The notes beneath the pieces were generated by a model. The model searched no databases. It saw nothing but the letters and a program-made list of their open reading frames with translations, and was not told the DNA's origin. A stretch of DNA of 64,000 nucleotides, taken from positions 11,346,501 to 11,410,500 of the forward strand of contig OU015569.1 of the NCBI GenBank assembly GCA_907165135.1, written 5' to 3'. This stretch comes from Oikopleura dioica (lineage: Eukaryota; Chordata; Appendicularia; Copelata; Oikopleuridae). Below are positions 21,723 through 31,895 of this stretch, piece by piece; the first letter of the stretch is position 1, and each line of letters opens with the position of its first letter. The translations under genes were made by a program, and so were the position numbers.

Positions 21723-24700
21723 ATGAGCGAGGCTAGACCACGATATAGTATTGAGCAGATTATATGTCTTCTCGAAGTAAGTAGTCCCTGATGAGTCTGA
21801 TTTTTTTCATTATCGCCAATTCTAGGTGCTAGAGACAAGCCAAAATGGAGAGAAATTACAAGAGTTCCTCATGCGACTCCCGAAGTCCGAAGAGCTGGAG
21901 AATAATGAAGCCATTCTCAAGGCAAAAGCGACCGCTGCCTTTTTCCGCGGCGATTTTCGCGAGCTTTACAAGGTAATTTAACGCTCAGAATGCTCAAATT
22001 TCGCAATAAATATAGATTAATTACTATTTTTGTTAAAAATACAAGGGTCTTCAATTGAAACCCCCTTTTTCTATTCAAATTTAAACACGCTAGAACTCAA
22101 ATTCTGATTCTTTTTGATTAGATTCTGGAGTCAAGACAGTACTCCCCTGCGTTCCACGATCGACTACAGCAATTGTGGTTGAAAGCACACTACATTGAAG
22201 CTGAAAAAGTTCGAGGAAGACCTCTTGGAGCCGTTGGCAAGTACCGGGTCCGCAGAAAGTTTCCACTGCCGCGAACGATTTGGGATGGAGAAGAGACTAG
22301 CTACTGCTTCAAGGAGAAATCACGCGCAGTTCTTCGCGACTGGTACCTCAAATCGCCTTATCCAAGGTAAATTGAAAATTTTTAAGAAAATTTGTATGAA
22401 GCAAAAATAACAAAAGTGACAAATTTGAAGGTTTTAATTGTCTTTTGATACTTGTTTGTGCCTAAATCATCATTTTGGACTTCCCAAGATTCTTGAGTAC
22501 CAAAAGTCAACTTCAATTCTATCGGGAATGCAGCTAGGCAAGCCCAAGATGATGATGATGATAGTGGCCCTTGAAGGGGCACTTGTTGAAAATTATGGAG
22601 AGTGTTGAGGTCAACCTAATTTTAGTCCTCGCGAAAAACGCGAGCTCGCCGAGATGACGGATTTGACAGTCACCCAAGTGTCGAACTGGTTCAAAAACCG
22701 CCGCCAAAGAGAACGAGCTGCAGAAGCAAAGGGAACCACTCTTCGGTACGTACTTATTCGCAATCGCCAAGTCGGGAAGGAGCACGATTTTCATTTTTCA
22801 AAAGCGCGCAAGGAGCGTTTTGTCGTAGGAAAACGGCTAGTGTGATGATATTTCGTCATTCCAAGCGGTCGTCAAAGGCGAAATCGATCCCGTCGTGGGT
22901 ATTGGTAACATTGTCGCCAAAATGTACCTCGAAAAGGAACAAAAAGCGCGAAAACGCTCCCACGGCCTTTTCACAGCGCCTGGGCCGTTTTATTCTCTCT
23001 GACAAAAAAATATGAAAATAATGAAAATGAAAGCAAAAATCACTCATTATACTTAAGCAAGCTCATGGCCACTTTTTTTTTGTTAACATCGCGTTTTTAC
23101 AGTTTCTTATTTTTAGCGTCCAAAATAGATCATAATTAAGGACCCCCCCCCCGTCAACAATTTTCCTCAAAATATCGAAAATTTCAAAAAAACCATATCT
23201 TGGCTTCTTGGTGTTCCTGGAAGTTCAATTTATCATAAAAACTTGTTCGGAGCCTTTTTTGACCAAGAAAAATCTGAAATTTTAGCAAAGTTGGGACTTT
23301 TTCGTCATTTTTCCTCAAAAAGTACGATTTTCAAACGCGATTTTGAGGGTGAAGGAGTCGAGATAGACCCCCAAAAAATGAAGCCTCAAAATCGTTTTTG
23401 GCCCGTAGAATCCATTTTCAGGGTCAAAATTTTAAAATTCTGAAATTTGATTTTTCGAAAAAAGCTGACGGGGGGGGGGTCCTTAAAGAATTATATTAAA
23501 TATAATTGAAGGCTCCTCAAAAACGAACGCTAAAGCGTCAATTACAAATGTAATTGATACTATTTTTTTGCAAATTCGTTTCAAACGGAACTAGCAAGTC
23601 GCACCAAGTGACAAATGCTTTCCGTCTCGGTTAGGCTTCATGTTTTCTTGTATCGTGTTGCTCCGTTAATTAAGACGAATTGCGTTTTTGCAAAAAAGCC
23701 AGCGCTAGAACTGCGTCGATTTTTTGACGACGGAAGGAAACCAAACGCGCAGCCTTCAAGATTATCCGAAACCAAAGCCCAGTGCACTTGGTTATCGCCG
23801 GAGCTATTAAATAGTACCTTTCTCAGCGCAGATTTTTTTTTCGTTCTTCATTTTTTTTGCGCTAGTTCCGCTACACTTCTAAAGTTTTAAGCACTTTTCC
23901 ACTTGTGCATTTCTGCGCGTTTTTTCAGTTTAATTTGAAGTAAGAAATCGCCATTTTCTTTTTTAATTAAGTCATTTTTCTTGGGTGAATGAATTCTAGT
24001 GTGAGAATCACTGCTTGATCGTAATCAGACATGGCAATTTCGCGCATCATTAGACAGATACAACTTGATGAAAAATTAGCTAGATAAAGTCATCTCAAGA
24101 GAAAGTCGTCTTTTTCTTCCCTTGAAGTTTCTTGCCCCTGTAAAAGTAAGCTCACCACCTGTTGTGCTAAAGAAACCGCGAGAGGGAACTGCATGGGGTA
24201 GGGGCGGTTGCAGAGCGGTTTTGGAGTGGTTTTGGAGTGGTCATGATTATTTTCCAAACGAGCTCATCTGCGAAAACTCATTTTCATGTTGGCCATGATT
24301 GTCGCGCGAGTGTCATTATCCGAATTTTCTCCTAAACGTAGTAATCATTATCTGCATTCTTATCTAAGTCAGAATAAATGAAAATTTTTTCCTTGTTAGA
24401 AAACCGCTAGAATTCCCCTCGGCCAGTCGGCGGCTCAAGAATAATTTTCGATGATGTGCTTATACACCCCCGTTTGGATTTTTTCAGACGGTAATGCCCA
24501 ATTGTGGCGGTCAGCACTCGAGCAGTTATCGGCTTAGACCAGTCGAGTCCGACAGTAAGCTCAAAATTGCCCGCGCGTTTTCCCCTTGCTCGAGTGGCGC
24601 TTGCGCTCTGGACCAAGTCGATTTCCCAAATTCTTTTTACAATTTTTTCAGCGTGAAAAATCGTGTTCTCTTTCCGATTTGCGAATTTGATTTTCAATGG

Positions 24701-25176
24701 ATTGAAATTTCATAATGATCTTTTCTTCGCTAATTATTTCCTTCAGTGATGCTGAACTTGGCCACAGCCCAGAGCCCGTTGGAGAGCATGGCGAGCACGG
24801 GGCCGGGATTCATCCGCACGCGCACTTGGGCTGGCCAGCGCTGGATCCGGCCAGTGCGATGGCAGCTTCGCACTTGGGCTACCTTCCTGTCGATGTGCAC
24901 AAGCTGAGCGAGCAAAGCCACCAGCTACTGAAGCACGAGAGCAACGTCAAACTGGAACCCGTCGATCCGCACGCAAAAGAAAACTCTTCGACCGTCCTTG
25001 CGCCAGTAGTAAGCAGCTCCGCGCCAAGTGTCAGCTCCAGCGCCAGCGCAGTCCCGACGCCCGAGCAGTACCACAACTGGATGCTCCAGCACCACTACAG
25101 CAACCCCTCGATGTACCAACACTACCAAGCGCACCAGAACATAGAAGTTCAGCACCCGGCGATTGGCTTTGCTTGA
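21723..25176 (+). CDS. SIX1/2: SIX1/2-class homeobox transcription factor
   Basis: Five exons: 21723-21776, 21826-21972, 22122-22366, 22626-22745 and 24747-25176, all GT-AG and phase-consistent, giving about 331 residues from [12 protein letters not shown]. The SIX domain covers roughly residues 5-115 ([60 protein letters not shown]). The homeodomain follows and ends [20 protein letters not shown], with Lys50 and Asn51 as in all SIX proteins. PREKRELAE in the homeodomain points to the SIX1/2 rather than the SIX3/6 class. The C-terminal exon is His/Ser/Pro-rich. In animals SIX1/2 works with Eya in placode, muscle and sensory precursors. The last intron is about 2 kb, long for this genome, and holds a TTAA MITE. 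The start has the first in-frame ATG just before the SIX domain. Confidence 0.95.
23140..23482. mobile_element. TTAA-flanked MITE, copy 2, in the last SIX1/2 intron
   Basis: Perfect inverted ends GGACCCCCCCCCCGTCA; TTAA immediately outside (23136-23139 and 23483-23486). The interior, read in reverse complement, shares CTCGACTCCTTCACCCTCAA and neighbouring sequence with copy 1 at 11567-12068. Confidence 0.8.
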
Positions 25177-25916
25177 GAACAAGTTTTCTAACTCTTTGAT
25201 TGAGAGATACTCGCACCCTGTTTTACTCATCCTGTTTTTTCTTTTCCCTGAGTTGTGTTTCTTTTTAATTATGTATAGATGACTTTGACCCTTATATTAG
25301 TAATGCGTTAGTTCTGTACATACTCACTTCAATTCGAAACAAAATATATTTCCCATCTTTCAATTCTCCTCGTTGATTTCTTGAGTTTTAAAAAACAAAG
25401 TTGCTACAAATACAAGCAAATCTAGCAAGTCTTTCGCAACAAAGTACAGTTGATCATGGTTGTTTATGGATTTCGCAAGGTTATCAGATTCCAAGGAAAA
25501 AATGTGTTGTGGAAAAATTTGCGCGACATGTGCTGTCGGAAATTGGAGGCGACGTTGTTTGAAAATTAGCTATCGGAGTTTATTTTTGAAGATCGAAGGG
25601 ACGCAACGGTTATCAGATTTGAAATATAACCCGTAAGAACACTCGTAAAATTTGGAGGGAGAGTTCCCGTCAGGAACGTCTTTGTTGATTTCAAATTTTC
25701 TGCTAGTGGTCGCCCAGCTTTTTATATTCTATCAAAAAATCTCTAGAACATGTATTTATTTCATAGCAGCCAAGTAAGCTTTTTCACAGTATGCTTGAAT
25801 ATTTTCCTATAGCTGTAAGTATATTTTAGGATTACATGTTTTACTTTCATAGTATAGCATTATACGAGTAACTTTGATTATTTTTAAGCAAGTGCCCCTC
25901 TGCTTAATGGCTGCTC
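25177..25916. other. 3' flank of SIX1/2 and spacer
   Basis: AT-rich, no coding frames with support. Confidence 0.45.
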
Positions 25917-28900
25917 TCTACTGGTCCGGCAAGAAGCCACCACCAAGCCCAACTCCACCCGAACCCATTCCAGCCCCGGATCCCGGCATTGACCTTTGGT
26001 CGTTCTTGATCCACTGGATATTGCCATTTATATTGGGCACAGGCAACAGGTTTTTTTGAGGCCGACATATAGCTTCGGTTTGAAGAATTAGCTTTTATTA
26101 ACTTCGACTCTGTCGTTCAAGGCCGAAAACAAGCGTCACTTTCTTATATTTCAGTTATGAAACATTATATACCTCGAAAGCTTTATCAAGTTTAATAAGA
26201 TAATTGTTATAAGAAGTGAAAAGTTCCTCGTCCTCTTCTAGATTTTCGACAGTATACACACTAACGCCATACTCACCACGTCTGATCTCAATTTTTTCGG
26301 ACAAGAAGCCCTTTTGCCAATCGATTAAATTTTTAATCAGCGTGTCTTCATCGGCGCCACCAAGCAAAATGTTTTCGGGATTTACGCCTTGCATAATGCT
26401 TGCAGAATCTCCACAATTATGCTCATCATGCACATTGTTCCTTTGCTTCGCTTTGTACTAGCGCTCTTTAAAAGTCGAAGATCATTGAATTGATTGCAAA
26501 AATTGCTGCTACTGAATTCGATAAAACAATAATGACATCATAGATACGATTCTTATCATACGACCAACGCTCCACCAATCTATGCTTGCCTCAAAATAAC
26601 CTGTTATAGCAATCATCTTTTTCCTGCCAGCAAAAGTATGGGACGTGGCAACATATGGACTAATCCCCGCTGGAAACCCATGCAGAAACGGAATCGAAGC
26701 TGAAAGCGAAGACGAAAGCGAAGACGAAGACGATCCGGCCCCAGCCCAAGCGCCTGTTCTCGGCACTCAACCAGTTCTCGCCCCTCAACCAGTTCTCGCC
26801 CCATCTCCAGTTCTAGCTTCACCGCCACCACCAGAACTCCCTCAGCAACAGGTAGTTTAAGCGATTTTTCGAATGCGACGAAATTTTCGAAGAAAATCCC
26901 ACTTCAGAAAGATAATTCTAAAAAAAATTCAGAAATATTTTTTGAATATACAGTAAATTATATACTATAGATTTTTTTATATACTTTAGATTTTATACAA
27001 CTCTATTTGATTAAGAAATTTATTAAGGCAACGCAGCGCGAAAAACGACCACGACGTGGGTCCAGACCTAAATTTATATTGGGCGAAAAAATCTGGGACA
27101 AGCAGACGCGAGCGACCGCCTTCATCCGAGTAAGTTTTTAGCTATAATTTTTGTTTTATATGTTTTCTATCTATTATATATTAATATACTCGAAGATTCA
27201 GTAACAATATTTAAGAGCGATTTATTTAGCAAGAGAGTTTGTTTGAAGCATCGGGAGTTTCGCATTCGAAATAATTTCTTTGTAACAATTATTACGGTGC
27301 AACCCGATATTTCTGACTTACTTTCTCATTCGACACTGCCAGTCACAAATGTCCCGAAATTTTTCATAAATAATCTCTTCGAGAGATTAAATATACCTTC
27401 ATTTATGCGAATTCATAAAAATGCCCAAATAGAAGATCTACCTAATCAGAGATGACCTACTGTAAGAAATCTGTCACTTTTAAATTAGGTGTAATGGTAG
27501 AAAAATCGACCCCATGATGGCCTTTCTTACTTCTAATTTGAGAAAGAATAAGAATCTCCAGGTCGCGGCGATCATTTTGGTACCAAATTCATCGAAATCC
27601 GACTTGGTTTTCGGCATAAAGGTAGCAATTGAAGTCCAAAATTGAGCACTAGAAATTTTCTAGTGCCCGGAAAGGGATGAATACTCCAGCCTTTCAGTAC
27701 GCAAATTGTAGAGCATTTTCTATTCTATCAGAATCTATTCTCGGAAGTTGTGAACAGGGGCTTTAGTGAGAACCAGCGCCGGAGGAAGCTCAAAAAAATG
27801 GAGAAAAATCAAGGCCAATTTTTGCTTCCGTGAACTTAGATTAACGATTTTCCCTCAATTTTGCTTCATTTTTCGAGCTTCTTCGGGCGTTGGTTCTCAT
27901 TAGAGCCCCTGTTCTTAATAATAACATCGGGTTATCTGAACTAAAAAGTTCCCGAAAGTGGTAAGCCACCCAGCTGCTAAGAATACGCTGACTTACGGTC
28001 AAGGATTACTTCGAAAACGAACCAAATACTAGGGCTTACGACCAGGCGACCTTATCAGTTATAAATTGCCACTTGCTCCGAATTTCATTATGATTAGAAT
28101 GAAATATCTAATCGTTTCTTATATGAGAGAAAGGAATGAAATTAGCTTTTGCACTCGTTAATCCCCGTTTCTGGCACCAAAGCGCAAGAATTTTTGACTT
28201 TTCTAGCGCTGATTGCTACTCACGCATTTCCCAAAATCCCCCATTTCTCAAATCCTAAATTTCTCGAAATCCCGTATTTCTCAAATCGCCAAATCAGGAT
28301 TCTGCCGATTCAGGATTTTGGGAAGTGCGGGATTTTTATTTCTTTTGAGTTTTTTTCTTGCTTTACCAAATTAAAATTGATTGATCATATAACTTTATTT
28401 TCTTGGCTTCTCCACAGTCAATCCCGGCTTCACCAACTTCAATTTTGGCTTAAAAAACTTCGATCCTAGCTTTACAAACGTCAATCCTGGAGGCTCAAAC
28501 GTCATTCCTGGCATCTTCAGCGTCAATCCCGGCTTCTTTCGATCCGATCCGGCCGTCACTTTATTCAATCCTAGCTTCTCAGATGCCAGTTCCGGCTTCT
28601 CAGTTTTCTATTATTGCTTCTTGAATGTCGATCATGGCTTCTCCAAGATTAGATTATTGTTGGAAAAGCCTTGGTTGAAACTTATGAAGCCGGGATCGAC
28701 GTTGAAGAAGTCGGGATCGACGTCGAAGAACCCGGGATGGACATTGTAGAAGCCTTTCTGTAGAACGCCAAATTATGAATAAGCGCGTCCATAGAAATGG
28801 CCCTATCTCGAAAACTAGATGAGATATGAAGATCTGAAAAAAGCTGTGGAATCAGCATCAAATAAATAACAAAAATTCTTTTCATGACCTTATTGGACGT

Positions 28901-29316
28901 GGCTTAACCCGATCGTTGTTGACACCCTTAAAACCAGAATCTTCACCACTAGATCGTGTGATTGCGACCTGACGGTGGGAGTATTCCTATTCAGCTGCAA
29001 TCAACAAAGAGAACTCTTCATTTTTATGAGTTTTTATCATAAGCTATCATATATTTTTTTCTAATAAGTTCTATTTTTATTTTTGCAATCAACGAGGAGA
29101 GTAAATTTTGTAAATTCATCCAATACTAATAAATCTTCAAAATTTAAAGTTATCCCTTCTAAATCTAGATCTAATATTTGAAATTTTGACATCTCATTTT
29201 AGGAATTCGAGAGGCGCAACAACGAACTTTTCTTGTTAATTGAGTTCGAGGAAGAGTATCGACAAGCACGAGCAGAACCGATCTGGCGCCATCACAGTCG
29301 TATTTCGGGATTTTAG
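25917..29316 (+). CDS. acidic single-pass membrane protein, paralogue of the 13.5 kb gene
   Basis: Exon 1 (25917-26049) reads MAALYWSGKKPPPSPTPPEP, then a hydrophobic helix (LWSFLIHWILPFILGT). Exon 2 (26686-26851) gives NGIEAESEDESEDEDD, then tandem PVLAPQ-type repeats and PPPPELPQQQ. Exon 3 (27028-27129) is ATQREKRPRRGSRPKFILGE then KIWDKQTRATAFIR. A phase-0 final exon at 29203-29316 (EFERRNNELFLLIEFEEEYR onward, stop) is plausible but 2 kb away; an alternative short exon after TATTTAG at 27229 is possible. Architecture (short Pro-rich N-terminus, one helix, acidic Pro linker, basic PRRG plus GE-(I/V)WD motif) parallels the gene at 13491-13969 in order and exon phase. No known family recognised. 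Exons 1-3 are fairly certain, the 3' end is not. Confidence 0.55.
26155..26433 (-). other. possible SET-domain-like fragment in the opposite strand of an intron
   Basis: A 92-residue minus-strand frame ending VYTVENLEEDEELFTSYNNY plus 15 residues is reminiscent of the end of a SET domain (acidic EEL-T-Y-N), preceded by HNCGDSASIMQG. The key NHSC motif is not convincing. It lies within intron 1 of the gene at 25917. Could be a decayed duplicate or chance. Confidence 0.25.
27453..28085. repeat. dispersed repeat, long copy (relative of 5943-6175)
   Basis: Starts GACCTACTGTAAGAAATCTG and ends CTTATCAGTTATAAATTGCC like the short copy, but holds an extra block (about 27480-27930) with its own inverted feature: CTCCGGCGCTGGTTCTCAC-like sequence near 27768-27790 appears as GGCGTTGGTTCTCATTAGAG near 27885. 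Confidence 0.65.
28410..28760. repeat. 21-bp degenerate tandem repeats in inverted arrangement
   Basis: 28410-28600 carries repeated TCAATCCCGGCTTC-type units about 21 bp apart (translatable as NPGF-like repeats). 28684-28745 carries the reverse complement (GAAGCCGGGATCGACGTTGA, GAAGTCGGGATCGACGTCGA). The two arms would fold back. Similar in plan to the element at 7033 but with an unrelated unit. Confidence 0.6.
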
Positions 29317-29867
29317 TCTAATAGATCTTTTCTTACTGTTTCTGTTTCCATATTTATCTCGTTGGTTTTTTTATATTTTCTGTGGTTTTTGCTGTTTTTC
29401 GCCTAATAAAAGTTTCATAAAATGCGTTTATGGGGGTAGAAACAGCTTTCTCGATTTTGGACTCTAGCTACATAAAAGAAAACATCAGATTTATTTATGT
29501 TTACAGAATTTCCTCATTAATGCTCCTAAAAAAGCGGTTCAGCTTCACAAAAATGTGAATAAAATTTGTTTTCCTATTACGTGACTCGAGATATTCGAGG
29601 TTGAAAATGTGCGAAAATCGAGAATTTCGCAGAGATGAGTTGCTTCTGAGCCCCATTACCCAAAAATTTGATGATTAAAACAAATTTCGAGGGAGATGTT
29701 CCTAGATCTAAGATGTTTCTATCTAAATATGAAGAAAAAAATTGAAAATCTAAGATTTTTTTGTCTGTAGCGCCAGTCAAAAATCGCTTATTTTCGAAAA
29801 AAAGCTGTTTCTACCTCTCTTATAGAAAAAGAAGCGACACAAAGACAATTATTCTCCGTTTAACATC
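29317..29867. other. no recognisable gene
   Basis: AT-rich spacer between convergent transcription units; only short unsupported frames. Confidence 0.4.
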
Positions 29868-31480
29868 TGTAACTAAAAGTGGCCCTCGTTCCATATTGAC
29901 AATATGATATTGTGCGGAATTTGAACCTCGATAGTGAACTCGGCTTTGGCGAGTTCATGCTTTCCATCGGAAAACTCTCTGTAGAGCTCTTTCGACGACT
30001 GGTTGATGTCTCCTATTGTTTCAACAGAAATGTATTTTATGTTTCTAAAAAGTACAAAAAACGATATTAACGTGCTGGATAAAAAATTTTCAGGTAGAGT
30101 TTATTTTGCTTGTGACTAAATTTGTCGTTTCTTCCGCGCAGTTTTCTTTCAAATACCTTGGGAAATAAAGATTCCCCCGTCGATAAAAAATAAACGAATA
30201 ATCTTTGGACTCTTCTTCAGTGTTAAACTTTGACATTGCTTTTCCTGGCTTTCGAACATCGAGCTCTTTCACGTGACCAAAAACGCCCGAAAAGTTTTCG
30301 TCGAAATTGGGTCATTCACAAAAGGCATCAGAAGTGACAGAATATTGCCTTAGTCGAATTCTCTTTCAAACGTAAATTCCACCTGGTGACTACTTTGGTC
30401 CCCGTGGTTTAAGGCAAGGTTCATCTCCAAGAGACTCACTGTTTCTTTTTGTCGAGATTAATTTCCTTCACTGTCAATGTCGGCGACACTGTGTCGCTCT
30501 CAGAGTCGTTTTGCTGAGGGAAGATGCTTGGCGCGGGCGTAAAGGCAGCACGTGAAAAACCGAAGAGTCCTTTACTAGCAGAGGAACGCTAAAATTCATA
30601 TAAGGAACGACAATCTAACAAGAAATCTCCGAGGATTCATCTTTTTTGCTAGTTCCTAACATCAGAAACTGACAAAAAAGATGATTCTGGCTCTGAGGTA
30701 AACAACTGTTCTTGAAAAAGAATCAAATTCATTGATTTCTCGCGCTGCGAACGCCATGCCTCCGTCTCCGCATTTCCTTCGCCTGAGCTTGTCTAAGGGG
30801 CTGAGCTTTGACTGAAGTGAAGCTGCAGATCACGCATTCCGCGAAAGTTGGCTATCACGTACTCCGTTTTACGCTTAATCGCCTCGAATTCCCAGTACCA
30901 GTAAGAATCCAGCTGTCCTTCCATATCTATATATTTTCTCCAGCGGATTCCGGATAATGTGTAAAGCGTGCGCTCAGACGAATCTGTCAATGACAACACA
31001 TCTATCTTCCTTTTTGAATTTGCAACTTTACTTTGGGTTTTCAAAAAGCAAGGCACAGAAAACATTATCGGTTCTGCGGAAACCAATCTAATCGTTTTAG
31101 CAGCTTGATTTTCGCGGCGATTTCTCGCTCGTGCTTGACGTACTCGGTCATCTTGAGAACCACATTCACGCCAGCGCAGTCAAACACTGACATAGGATCT
31201 CTCGTAGCTCTGCGATGCATACCCGCCATTTGCAACTAGATTGAGCAGAACAAGAAAGCGTCGCGGGAGATGCTTGAGAGCAGTCTTGGCTCCTTCAATC
31301 AGCGTCTCGTCGATTGCGCTCTCAAGGAATTTCATCGAGTTGTGCGACTCCCAGAAGTAGTTACTTGCGTACGATACTTTTACCGGATTTCCTTCACGTC
31401 AAGTAAACTCGACAGGGAGAGAGCAAAGCAAAAGTCCATGCCTATGTGTGCTGAAATCACCATGAATCCTTCTGAAACAG
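29868..31480 (-). CDS. unidentified multi-exon gene(s)
   Basis: Several minus-strand segments have good coding character and plausible junctions: MVISAHIGMDFCFALSLSSL (31455-31390), SYASNYFWESHNSMKFLESA through LKHLPRRFLVLLNLVANG (to 31222), then after a 36-nt intron VFDCAGVNVVLKMTEYVKHE and REIAAKIKLLKR, then EPIMFSVPCFLKTQSKV through LQLHFSQS (31068-30803). Further down come TVSPTLTVKEINLDKKKQ, a segment FYRRGNLYFPRYLKENCAEE, and GDINQSSKELYREFSDGKHE ending WNEGHF-stop at about 29876. It may be one gene or two. I recognise no domain. Evidence is composition and splice-site consistency only. Confidence 0.4.
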
Positions 31481-31486
31481 TGGAAT

Positions 31487-31895
31487 TTAGTCAGCGCTGA
31501 ACGGAAGGTTAAACATCGGATTTATCTTTGGTGTGTTTTGAAAAGAATTAACAAAGGTTGAATTGATTCAAAAGAAAATGAACCCTTGAATAAATAAAAC
31601 TCGAGTATTGCGAATCTTGGTGAAATGGGTAGCATCAAATTTGCGTAGTATTTTATTTGTAAACCCGAACGAAAAGCAAGTGTAGCGAGGTTATCGGTCG
31701 AGTGCCCGAAAATTACTGATTGTTTGAGCCTTTTTTCGGTTAGGGATGAATTTCTAGAATTATTTTCTTAATATAATTAACACTTTGAGCTCTCAATTTA
31801 ACATATGATTCTGCACTCTTCGTAACATTCTCTCTTCTTTCTCTTTTCAATAATGAAGACAAGTAAGGTCAGAAATATTCAGCAGTTTTATTTAG
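31487..31895. other. intergenic, no recognisable gene
   Basis: Divergent spacer between the minus-strand unknown gene and the plus-strand chimeric gene; presumably holds both promoters. Confidence 0.35.

Noticed and set aside
24407..24697. 96-codon minus-strand frame upstream of the last SIX1/2 exon
   Set aside because: Intronic, no motif, and no splice partners.
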